The position numbers and the translations under genes are program-made. From Ascidia mentula (taxonomy: Eukaryota > Chordata > Ascidiacea > Phlebobranchia > Ascidiidae), in the NCBI GenBank assembly GCA_947561715.1, contig OX387202.1, positions 5,221,001 to 5,285,000 of the forward strand: a stretch of 64,000 nt of DNA. Reading direction: 5' to 3'. Of the stretch, positions 11,680 to 22,300 are shown in pieces. The stretch's first letter is position 1. Each line of letters starts with the position of its first letter. The notes beneath the pieces are model-generated. The model had not been told where the DNA came from, did not search any database, and worked only from the letters and a program-made list of their open reading frames with translations.

Positions 11680-13254
11680 CTATCAATTCTAGCTTGCAGT
11701 TCCTTAAGTTATTTCCGATGAAACATTTGATGTACATTCAACTGAATATCGTGACGCTACGCTAATTCAATGACACGTGATGCAATGTTAACCAGGATTT
11801 GATGAGTGTTGGTCATATAACATTGTACCGCATAATTAAACCTGGTTCCATTAAACCTTTCTGTGATTTCTGTCAATTTTTGTTTGTATAAACTTAATTC
11901 GTCATTTCTATGATTTTTTTTGGCGGTTGTTGAAAAAACATGATAAATAGAGGAAAGGAAAACAACATAGTGACAGAATGGCAATTATCATGTAGTTGTT
12001 AATTGACCCCCGATCTCCAATTATTCGTAGTTTGTTTTTGTTGATTACGGCTTGAATGGATTGTAGTCGTATAATCTGTTCCTTTGGTTGTCATGCCAAC
12101 CGATGTAGCAGTACAGAATAATTATCTCAGTAATATTTTGTGCTGATTCTTTTACTGAATTAACAAAATTGAATTGTATTGTGTGATATGAAATATTATG
12201 GAATAAATACGTGTTGATGAATTATGATGTCATTATTACGATATCCGCTATATCCCGTCATTATTTTTTCGTTTACACACGAATGGATTCCTTCGGTTCT
12301 CAGTTGCGCCACAAGTTTGTTTATTGTTACGTCAGAGCATGTTCTGCATGATTAACTGCACGTGTTTAGAGCATAGAGCGAGGCGCATCGGGCGCTTGAT
12401 CGATGTTGCCTTAAACCACTTTTTATGTTTTTTTTTTAACACAAACACGCGCTACCACAGTACAGGACACGATTTACACATAAGGAAAATGGAGCAAAGC
12501 GAAAAGATAAAACAAACATGACAAATTACTTTCACATTTCAGACAGTAAACGACCATTTAGTTTTATGCAAGTCCAAAAAACATTGTTCAGAAAACTAAC
12601 AAATTTCGTATAGGTCGGGTTTGTTTCCGCGTACTTGGTCATGTAAATAACATATCTTGCACATAACATCGCACAATTTTAAAAACGTTTGCTTGGTATA
12701 TCAAAAATGAATTCTAAATAGTTTTTCCGCATCTGTTAAATTTAGATTTTGTCGTATTCTAGCGCTTAAAAATGAAATAACATCTTCCCAGTACACAATG
12801 ACGATGAGGCACGAACAAAAAGATGACACACAGTTTTCATCTGCTCTTTGCAAAAAACGCACATGTTACTATCTATTTTCCCAAAGGAATGCAATTGCAG
12901 GTTGGTTTTCACGGCATTGAGGTTCAATTTTAATTTGGAAGCTTCTTAATTTGGTTTCTATATAGGAAAGCAGTTTCAAAGAAGCTTTTAACGAACTTAA
13001 CCGCTTTGGTAATTATTCAGGGTGTTATGTGAACATGGCAAAATCCAATGCAATGTAACTGCATTAAGAACTGCATTAAGAACTAATTAACTGCATTAAG
13101 AACTAATAAAGTGAATGAATTTAAATTGAAATGGACTAGTTTGTAATTTAATGTTGATGTGTGTAGTAGCGTATGTTTCTTGAGCTCGTGTTTTGTTTCT
13201 CTTTTCTCTGTCGTTGTTGTAGTTGTTGCAATAATAATAAAAAAAAAAAAAAAA
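11680..13254. other. Intergenic, no gene recognised; short AACTGCATTAAG repeats near the end
   Basis: No exon is supported. AACTGCATTAAG occurs in three near-adjacent copies at about 13057-13100. A poly(A) run of about 16 bases ends at about 13253, exactly where the left arm of the inverted duplication begins. Confidence 0.5.
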
Positions 13255-13405
13255 GATAACCGATAATGTAAGAGCTGAAAGAATATTGAGAAAGAACCCA
13301 AATTTTTCACAAATAGAGAAAAAAGGAAATATGGTAAAAGGAGGGGGGACCATTCTATGGGAAGTTGCGTTTGTGAATTTTAATCCGCAACCTTGCCAAC
13401 TGTGA
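13255..13405 (+). pseudogene. Truncated METTL24-like terminal exon at the duplication edge
   Basis: The frame reads ITDNVRAERILRKNPNFSQ and ends ILWEVAFVNFNPQPCQL before TGA. This is nearly identical to the end of the last exon of the complete METTL24-like gene at 29765-33574. The other half of the exon and all upstream exons are missing, because a poly(A) run and unrelated sequence precede it. It is a passenger of the inverted duplication and cannot be expressed as a methyltransferase. Confidence 0.9.
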
Positions 13406-14777
13406 TATCGTTGATAGCTGTTATTTGTTAAACCATCAAATATGAAATAGCTTGGCTTTGTGACATTGGTGTAATTAAACGGTTTCACAGTTGTTTTTAC
13501 TTGGAAATTTTGTCGTTTCTTTTTTAAAAAAGTATAAAGTTTATGACGAAATGTGCTCCCAAAATAGAATGTAGGCATCTAATTTTTTTTGGTTGTGTCA
13601 CCAGAAGGTAAAATTTTATGTCTTTTTTAGTACAATTATCTCCTTTTTTTCTGTTTCCTCGCTCTAGTTGTTTTCGAAAAGCTGTTTGCAGTTAGATTGC
13701 TTCAATAGTGCAAAAATTTGTATTGTGAATTTGCTTCATCTCTGAATAGCACTGTAGTGTTGCTAAATTTGCAGCAGTTTCCTTCGTATAATTTTGTCAT
13801 TTTTCATCTAAGATATGACGGTATGTTTGTCTACCATCCGTTTTTCAACTTATGCATCAAACATATGCAAGACAGAGTAAAAAAACAATGAGGTTTATTC
13901 TGGAAATGTATATTTACAGATTACAATTTCAAGTAAAAATGAAAATTGATTTAAGGAACATGATGATGGACATATGTTACCATTTAGCATGGGACCACAA
14001 ACCATTTTTAGCGCCATGGGTCACCTTCTTGTCGCCTAATTGCGTCAAAATTGTTGTGTTAAATCAGAGTGGTGAGAATAAACTGGAACTTTTTGAAACC
14101 TTTCAAAGCAGACACAATTGTTTTTCCTCAACTTTGTTTTGACATTCAAGAGTGGTCAATACAAGTCTTAAAGCGATTTTGGGCGTTTAGCGAAAGTCAA
14201 ACAATTATGCCGTGTTTTATCCCAGCGTCAAACAATTATGCACAGTTTATCTCAATTGGTCATGTTTGCACTAATGGTCAACTTGCATTAAAGACGAACA
14301 CTATTACGATGTCTTAAATTCCGTGGCATTGTAGTTTCATGCATTTTTGCATTCCTTCCAATAAACATCGTTATCTAAGTAAGAATTTGTTATATAGGGT
14401 GTTTGTTTGCAAACATTCTATCCCAAAAATTCTTTTGGTTTGTAAATGTGCTGTTAAATTTTACAAAACATCACACTTAATGTTTTTGCTGTCTTGCGTA
14501 ATCAAATAAAATTTCATTTGGACCCAAATCACTATTTCGAAACCAACGTCAACGAAACGCTGATTCTGTGAAATATTCAAAGCTGGAAATTACTCATTGT
14601 TTTTGCCACTTTATTGAAGTCGTTCTTCGAGGCAATGTCGTCATCAACAACAATGCATTTAGTTGGCATTCCCAGTCGTTAACGAAACAAGGAAGGAAAA
14701 AATCTGCTTGCCTTGACTCCTTTTTCAATATAACGCCAGTAAGTGCTGTTTCATAAACGGGCTATCAACGCAACGGT
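13406..14777. other. Left-arm sequence upstream of the lectin-like copy, no exon assigned
   Basis: This stretch corresponds to 28612-29764 in the right arm. Frames such as 13852-14142 are partly shared with the right arm, but they show no domain and no clear splice sites. The missing 5' exon or exons of the lectin-like gene, with its signal peptide, should lie in this stretch in an intact copy, but I could not identify them. Confidence 0.4.
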
Positions 14778-15573
14778 ATGCAAAGTCTTGTTGAATCATG
14801 CATGAAGAAAATAAATACGGAAAGTGGTATTTTGTTTTACCACCAACAATTATTAAATGCGAGTGATGCAGAACAACATTGTCAGGATGATCATGGGGCA
14901 AGGTTAGCAGTTTTAAACACAAGACAGAAGTTTATGGACGCAGTGAGTCACATTCCATCGGAGAACGTGTGTACTGCTTTCCCGAATGGAAGAAAATACT
15001 ATCGTATTGGACTAAGGGAAAATGCAAGTGATGTAGACTTGATTTGGATTACTGGAGAGCGATTTAAAAAAGTAGTGGAATCCCAGGAATTCGTGAAAGA
15101 AAGAGCAACAAACTTAAAGAACAATTACGGGGAAATCAAAATAAATTCACTAAAAATTTGGCAAGGCGACCCAACACAATCAAGGGCATATTTGCGTTAT
15201 AAGCCACACAGCATATATTCGAAACCGTCAACCAATCAGGATTATACATTTACCAATTCCAACCCTACGGAAAGTCTCAACTTTCATCATTGGAACTTAA
15301 TAGTTGCCGTTGCATCAGTTTTAACCACCTTACTTCTTGTTATTGCTGCTTACTTTATTTACAAGAAAATGCGAAGTTGGTCAACCAATAAGAAACATTG
15401 GTCAAGTTGTTGACGTTGCAGATCATTCTCACAAGGAAAGGCAACCTGAGCAAAGTGACGTAACCAACGAATACGATTACATTGTACCTCGTAAATTCAA
15501 AATTGAGGAACAGGAAGATGGATATCTGGCACCATCAACTTCGCATCTGGCAAAAAATGAAAAAATGGGATAA
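14778..15573 (+). pseudogene. Broken copy of a C-type-lectin-like membrane receptor
   Basis: The frame 14778-15413 encodes the lectin-like ectodomain (AEQHCQDDHGARLAVLN, YYRIGL) and the transmembrane segment, then stops early after KKMRS. The lost cytoplasmic tail continues in another frame (about 15337-15573). Compared with the intact copy at 27817-28611, a short stretch after GCGAAGT has 7 bases where the other has 12. This 5-bp loss shifts the frame and removes the Tyr motifs. Two further defects are visible. The last lectin-domain Cys (YLC in the intact copy) is Arg here. A possible acceptor AG just upstream in the intact copy (AAACAG) is AAACGG here. If expressed at all, it would make a tail-less protein. 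Confidence 0.85.
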
Positions 15574-15675
15574 ACGTAGCCTACAGTGTTTCGTTGTAAA
15601 TACGTCAAAATAAGCATCTTCTTTGAAAGACGTCTTCAAATTTGTTGTACATATATTTTTACCCGAAAACGACAA

Positions 15676-15713
<38 letters not shown>

Positions 15714-16485
15714 ATCTGTCCTATCACGCTTGTATGCCAAAAGTTCTGTTACTTGTATCAACAATATTTGTAAGCCTATATATGTGCAAAAAATTTTGCG
15801 ATAATTTGTAAAATTCTGGTTAAAAATGTCTTAACTATTTACTTCCGCATAATGTAGTTGCTAATGTTAATTGCTTTAAATAAAAATTGATCATATTTTT
15901 GCTTAAAATTGTAAATGTCAAAGTAATAGTGGATAAAATAAAACTGATGTTAATTTAATTCTATGTGTCAACTGTACATGCAGAGCTATTTGAGGTTGAA
16001 CTACAACCATAGCATAGCCTGGTAATTTATTTGATTTTAACTTTGTGGCTTCACAGATGAAAGTAGTGTGTAATGTATGTCTACGCTGCAAGTTGCTCGT
16101 TTGGGAGTTAAATATTCTTCGAACGTCACAATTTCCTCCAATTGTTTCAACGTTTTGTTCGTGTGGTGAATCAGTGTGGTGAAGATAAGACGGAAATTTG
16201 TGGATCCAGATATTCAGGAAATGAGATTCTATGAAACGTGGATAGAGTTTGAACGGGTTAAAATATTTTTTATTATAAATCCTCGTGCGCTTGTTTATTA
16301 CGTATTAAACGGATCGAATACTTTGAGTTTAACAGTAATCTGTTTGTCCGATAAACGGCGGTGTTATTACTTGTGCAGACGTTTTAAGAACGCCCCAAAA
16401 AGTCAAAGATGAAAGTGAAATGCGAATTAATGTTGTGGGGGTTTTATTTTGAATTGATTATTTTTTTTAGTTTTTTTTTCACATC
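15574..16485. other. Left-arm noncoding sequence with a (TA)n microsatellite
   Basis: A TA dinucleotide run lies at about 15680-15705, and a shorter version sits at the mirror position in the right arm (about 27693-27710). I see no gene. Confidence 0.6.
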
Positions 16486-17440
16486 ATTAACGCTGTGTCG
16501 TTGTGCGTTGGTATAGGGGTATTGAAAGACATTGTATATATTTTATCATGTCTTTGGAAGGGCTTAAAAGTCGTAAATAACACAATAAAGCGGTTGATGC
16601 TTTATTGCAAGAGTCAAAAGAGAGCGAGCAACACAAAAACACGAGTATATAAGACAACAACCGCGACACGAGAAAAAGGCAATAGCACGCTTTGATGCAC
16701 AGGCGAACACTGCAGTTCGGTCGCCACAGGACTCCCTCCAAAAGCGGGCAAGTGTCACGCTGAATGACGTTGCGGTGGCCGTTCGCGGTCTGCCTCTCCC
16801 AGGGGGTACCGCAACCGGAACTGGTATCGTAAGGTTGACGTGAGCCGGCTTAAGGCGGTCGACTGTAATCGTTGTGGACGACCTCCGGCAGTCAAAGTGA
16901 AAGTTTTGCCTGACGCCTGCAACACCTTATACGGGCCATCGTATGGCCTGGTCAGCGGAGGTCTATGAACATCGCGACGAACGAATACATATGGGCTGGT
17001 TCTCAACGAGGAAGGGACGAACGCCCGACGGTTGGCGAGACGTAACATCGGCTACGGCAAAATTCTTTGCAAAGTTTCCTGCGATGACGTCAAAAACTTG
17101 ACAGTGGAGTCGCCTGCAGGGGCAATAAAATCACCAGGAACTTTCAGTGGTACCGTAACAAGCTCAGCGGAAGAGGCTTGCAGGTCATCTTTGGGTGCGG
17201 TACGAACACCAAGTAACACCCACGGTAACTCATCAAACCAATTTGAGTCGGTTAGACAAGCCATTAACGCTCTCTTTAAATGGCGACGAAAGCGCTCCAC
17301 CAGGCGTGAAGACAGATACCCAGCAGTTGACCAATTGTTGTCCACAGTTCGGACGTAAACTGAGGGCCACGGTCTGGCGAAACGTAACTGAGAATGCCGA
17401 ACCTCGCACCCCAATAAAAAACAAAAGCACATGCACAAGG
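16486..17440 (-). mobile_element. Fossil Ty3/Gypsy fragment: integrase C-terminal part and 3' LTR remnant
   Basis: The minus strand carries two open pieces (about 17052-17438 and 16755-17048) with an integrase-end pattern: RPW/RGPQFTS region, LVERF, WVLLGVRTAPKDDLQAS, then SPYVFVRRDVHRPPL and YDGPYKVL. Downstream (about 16490-16740) is non-coding sequence with AATAAA that looks like a 3' LTR. Frameshifts and missing gag, protease and reverse transcriptase make it a dead fragment. The same fragment sits in the right arm (26160-26960), so it was there before the duplication. This copy keeps about 80 bp near 16780-16870 that the right copy has lost. It is a different family from the intact element at 18644. 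Confidence 0.8.
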
Positions 17441-18420
17441 GATGGTGGTGGCATCATCGATTGGTATCGCTTCCGTGCTTTCATGGTGTTTAACTGCTAA
17501 ATTAGTACAAAGCCTCTCGATGAAACACCATTGTGGTACAATCCAAGTTACTTTGCGATTAAAAATATCCAGCTAGGTTTGTGTCGTCGATTGCGAAATC
17601 GAACTCTAGGAAATCAAACTCTAGTGTGCACGGTTGAGTGGACAAATAATTTTGGTGTAAATTACAAAATTATGTAGGTAGATTTTATGGCGTGTATACA
17701 GGACGCAACATACATGTAGCTTTCTAGTGATGCATATATTCAGTTGAGGTCAATCCTAAACCTGTTGCGTTGTTAAAATATAGAACGCGGCCTAACCACG
17801 GAGTACATTATACTCAAGCAAGTTAAACACTTTCGCGCTTCCCTTTCGCGCGAGAAGCTTTCGCGCGAGTAATGAAAGATTTTATACACCCTGTATAAAA
17901 GACGTTTACTTGTGAATAATTTTGAAACGTTATAGTTTTATTCAAACATCTAAGTAACGTCAAGTGCAAGTTTTACGTGTCAGTGTACACTGTAGATACT
18001 ATCCCTATTTAATGTATTTTCCATTTGTAACCGTTGGATTGGTCGTGCGACTCTCCTACGGATCGAAAAAAATTCCATATAACGTAAAGTTGATATGAAA
18101 TCTGTTCCATTTCTTCCAGTATCCACAATGCAAACGCTCGTCCACTTTATGCAAAGCCCATAATTGCAGCAATTCTTCGCAAATCAACAAAGAGATTCTC
18201 TATTGATGAGGTACAATAAGCAAGCAAAGGCATGACAACGAAACTATATCACTTTGTACTATCAGCAACTTCGTCCTTCCGCAAGTAGCGACAGTGCACA
18301 ATCGTTTCAAAAGCAATCTATCGAAAAAACGCTAGACACTACTACTTTCAAATTTAACGGCCTTTACATATGATCCTTCCTCCAGGTCTCTCTCTCGTCC
18401 CTTGAAAAGCGTGTGATGTG
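17441..18420. other. Left-arm noncoding sequence
   Basis: No gene is seen. The stretch mirrors 25330-26155. It contains several TTTCGCGCGAG-like blocks near 17830-17870. Confidence 0.6.
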
Positions 18421-18643
18421 ATTTTTTGATCGCGGCGAATTGAATTTAACAACACGATCCTAATTTTTCCCACAGGTGGTTGCTGAACTTGCTTTCAGCT
18501 TTCGTTGAGGGGTAGTGCTCCTTCATGCGAAAGGCAAGATTGCGCGTGGTTTCGCCAATGTAAGTGTCCCTACAGGAGAAGTTGAGTTGGTACACAACAT
18601 TACAGCGATGGAGAAGCTGTTGCTTGTCTTTAAAGCTGAAAAG
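18421..18643 (-). mobile_element. Penelope-like element, GIY-YIG part, split by the LTR element
   Basis: The minus strand encodes LFSFKDKQQLLHRCNVVYQL, then CRDTYIGETTRNLAFRMKEH and SNHLWEKLG, a GIY-YIG endonuclease of Penelope type. The frame upstream is interrupted at 18643 by the LTR of the Ty3/Gypsy element. It resumes in the same frame on the other side at 24778 (IQTPSLSK). The part from 18479 down belongs to the left duplication arm. The rest is the spacer. The copy is dead: it has a stop in the upstream part and lacks reverse transcriptase. Confidence 0.85.
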
Positions 18644-19261
18644 TGTTACGAATTTTCTTTCCTTCACGTCACCTTTCACTTTGGTTAGTCATTGTATCTA
18701 TTTCATTGTTTTCACCTCTCTTGCTGGCACCTTGTAATTTCACTGTTTTCTTTCGTTGTAACCACTTATTTATAAATTATATCGCTTCTCTCACTTCACT
18801 TTCACCACACTAGTTTATTACATTCGTCTCCCCTTTCCTATTATTTCACGCTCCGTTTATTTTTGTATGCCCCGGATGTGCCGCGTGTCGGCAAGGCGCA
18901 TCCTGATTGGTTGGCGATTGCATGTAACGAACGATTTCCCTAAAACGGGCGAGTCTTCTTCTGGGCGTCGCGTGGTTAGCATCTCTGTTACAGTGTTGTG
19001 AGTTATTGGGAACTTGATTACTGGCGTTTTGTATTGTTTTTAATCGTTTTAGTTTAACACGACGTCCAATAAGTTAAATCAGCCTGGGTTACTTTGGCTT
19101 TGTGGTGAGCCGTTATTGCAGGGTTCTGGGCAGTATCAGAATTAGGGAGGCAGCTTTGTGAAAAGTACCGAATTAGGTAGAAGGGTTAATTGGGGGATAA
19201 CATCGCCACCCAAAAACATCTGACCGCCGAATTGCAAAGCTGCCGAAATAATTCCGTAACA
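18644..19261 (+). repeat. 5' LTR of the Ty3/Gypsy element
   Basis: The 618-bp terminal repeat begins TGTTACG and ends CGTAACA. It contains a TATA-like TTATTTATAAATTATAT tract (about 18767-18783) that could serve as its promoter. Transcription start and polyadenylation sites cannot be fixed by eye. Confidence 0.95.
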
Positions 19262-19264
19262 ACT

Positions 19265-19281
19265 TGGCGAGCACGCCAGGA
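19265..19281 (+). promoter_or_regulatory. Putative primer-binding site of the LTR element
   Basis: TGGCGAGCACGCCAGGA starts three bases after the LTR end. It has the leading TGG that pairs with the CCA tail of a tRNA. I cannot say which tRNA it matches. Confidence 0.6.
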
Positions 19282-19371
19282 CCCTGTCACCACACCCGGC
19301 TGGTTTTACTGGGAAGACTCCCTACGTGTATTTTGGTTTTATGATATTTTAAAGGTTGGTTTTTCTTTACA

Positions 19372-22300
19372 ATGGCTTTTAATGTTTTAATGCAACCTCC
19401 GCCTTTACGGCCGGGAGCTCACCTAGGACAGTATTTTAATGTATTTGAGTCATATTGTACGAGCGTCGAGGCCTCAGAAGAAATGAAACGACACCTGTTC
19501 CTGGCAAGCATTGACAACGACTTGAAATGGATAATACAAGAAAAAGACGCAAACTTGTTCGAGGTTTCCTACAAGGACCTCAAAGAACGCGCATTGCGCC
19601 AAAGGGCTACTGGTCAACACGCAGAGCGTCAACGCGCCGAGCTGATAAGGCGCGTGCAATTACCTGGCGAATCAGCACGTGAATTCGTATACGCCCTACA
19701 GGCACTGGGCGATGGCGCCTACAGCAACTCCGCTGAAGCTGCCCTTAAAAATGAGGTTCTGTACATTACCTTATTGCGAGGCTTGCAAGACCGGCGCCTC
19801 GCGGACACTATCCCGATCACCATCAAGTATGAGCGATCATTCAGAGCCGCAGCTCAAGTCGTTGTCAATACGCAAACACCGAACTTTGTCCAAGTCGCTG
19901 CAGTGAACACAAGAGCATCAGAGATGGAATTAGTACTAAAAAAGTTAGAAGACATGGAGAAACGGTCCAAGGAAAAGAACACACAACTCGAGGACACCTT
20001 AGCGGCGTTACAAGCTCAAGTGGATGCCATAAAGCGCGAACGACCACAATACAACAACGTGCGAGCACGGACTTGCTATGGTTGCGGTGGACTGGGCCAT
20101 ATGAGGCGCGACTGCCCGCATACGGGTATGCGCACAAAGGACGTCGACACGAGACGTCAAAACATACCATGTACACCTGCGTTTCCCAGATCGATCCGTC
20201 GCGCACCGGAGATAAAATGTCACTTCGACCAAAAACGTATAACTCGAGATGCACCCAAATGTTTGGCGCCAAAGTCGGTACAAAAACCCGCTACACCCGC
20301 AGCGCCGTTGCGGTTTGTCAACCTACTGGTCGACCGGACGAGGATGTGTGCGTTGTTGGACACCGGGTCCAGTGTCTGCTTGATTAATACCCTAAAGTGG
20401 CATTCCTTAAGCGCCGAGCATCACGACCGGGTAAAGAGGTGCTCAAAGAAGAACTTGGTCGGGGCTGGCGGACACCAATTGGCGGTAAAAGGCTGCGTCG
20501 AGCTTCCCCTCCGAGTGGGAGGATTGATGACTCACGCGAGTTTTTACATTGTGGACAATCTTACACACGACCTTATTCTAGGATTAGATTTCCTCCAGTC
20601 AAACAAAAGCCAGATCTGCTACGAAGCCAACGTGCTAACAGCAGGGGATGCAAGCGTGCCACTCTCGCATTCTCCGGTGCCGTTGCCACAACCTTCCGAG
20701 GTGTACGTCGTCGACGATGTCACCGTCCCCGCATTTACCGAGGTATGTGTAACAGCAAACTTTTGCCAAAAGCCGCACACCAGGGAAACCCCTTTTCTAA
20801 CTGAGAAGATAGACGGGTTTGTGGAAAAATATGGGTTGTTGACGGCTACGAGTATAACAATGGCGCAGAGTAACACTGTTGGGGTCTATGTCGCGAATTT
20901 GGGGGACGAAGCGGTAGAAATATCAAGCGGCTCAAGGATCGCCCAGGCATCGCCTGTTTATGCCTTTGGCAATGTCCAATGTCCAATGTCTGGCGCATGT
21001 GTGGTAGTCGATGGATCGTCGGCGAAATGTAAACACCCGGATTGTTTTGGCGGCTGCGCTGAAATTTGTTCGGTGTCACCACACGAAACAGCGGATAACC
21101 GTGACCCGTTTAAGTGCATTATAGAGCAAGCTCAGATCGGAAACCACCTAACTGAAGAACAAAGAGGAGAGCTGTTTGCCCTTCTTCGCGCCAACCAGGA
21201 CGCCTTCTCAACATCTGACGTTGACCTTGGACGCACGGATGTGGTGCGTCACGTGATCGACACAGGAAATAACGCTCCAGTGCGACAGCCACCCCGCCGC
21301 ATGCCCCACCACAACAAGGCGAAAGTGGAAGAGATTTTGGCAGAAATGGACAAACAAGGACTGATTCGGCCGTCTAAATCGCCGTGGAGCAGTCCGATCG
21401 TGTTGGTTCGGAAGAAATCCGGTGAGACTCGTTTTTGTGTCGATTATCGCAAGCTAAACGAGCTAACTAAAAAGAACAGTTACCCGATCCCCCGGATAGA
21501 CGACAGCCTTGACCAAATGTCGAACGCGGCGTATTTTTCTACGCTAGACCTGAAATCTGGCTATTGGCAGGTCGCTATGGATGCCTCTTCCCAAGAGAAA
21601 ACTGCGTTTACCAGTCACGTCGGCCTGTTTGAATTTAAAGTAATGCCTATGGGTCTATGCAATTCGGCAGCGACCTTTCAACGCTTAATGCGCATGGTAT
21701 TAAGCGGGATCGAGTGGCGGGGTGCCTTAGCGTATCTGGATGACATTATTGTTTACTCCAATACTTTCGAGCAACACTTAAATCGACTAGCTGACGTCCT
21801 AGAGAGAATTCAAACCGCGGGGCTGACGTTAAAGCCGTCTAAGTGTTCGCTTTTCAAAGAGGAGGTGGCTTTTTTAGGTCACGTGTTGTCGAAGGACGGA
21901 ATACGATGCGACCCCAACAAAGTACAGTCGGTTTCCGAATGGCCAACACCGCGTAATGTGAAAGAGATCCGGCAGTTTTTAGGCCTAACATCTTACTATC
22001 GCAAATTTATTCGTGACTATGCGAAGATCGCAGGTCCCCTCCACAGGCAGACAGAAAAAGGAAAGCGGTTCCAGTGGGACGACCAATGCCAGGAGGCCTT
22101 CGCTCAATTGAAACGGTACCTTACGACCGCTCCGATCCTTTGTTACCCTAACTTCAATAAGTCATTCATACTTGACACGGACGCATCCGATACGGCCGTG
22201 GGATGCGTCCTTTCCCAGGAAGTTGACGGTAAGGAGTGTGTTGTGGCTTATGGCAGCCGTACCCTAAATAGGTCAGAGCGCAACTACTCGACCACGCGAA

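Larger units (their letters stand above)
13255..18479 (+). repeat. Left arm of a ~5-kb inverted duplication
   Basis: Read on the plus strand, this segment matches the reverse complement of about 24913-29918 throughout. Shared content in order: the METTL24-like terminal-exon end, the lectin-like gene, a (TA)n tract, a fossil Ty3/Gypsy fragment and a Penelope tail ending TTTTTCCCACAGGTG. The match starts abruptly after a poly(A) run inside a METTL24-like exon and stops at about 18479. Relative to the right arm, this arm lacks about 360 bp of Penelope tail (between GATCGCG and GCGAATTG near 18435) and carries several small indels. It is the likely derived copy, because the gene at its outer edge is cut while the right arm's gene is whole. 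Confidence 0.9.

Noticed and set aside
14069..14317. 82-codon frame conserved between the two duplication arms (mirror 29081-29329)
   Set aside because: Conservation is explained by the recent duplication. The frame overlaps another open frame and has no domain.
14706..14790. GTAAGTGC ... AAACAG as a 22-bp intron upstream of the lectin-like frame
   Set aside because: It is too short for a spliceosomal intron. Only the acceptor half might be used, with a more distant donor.
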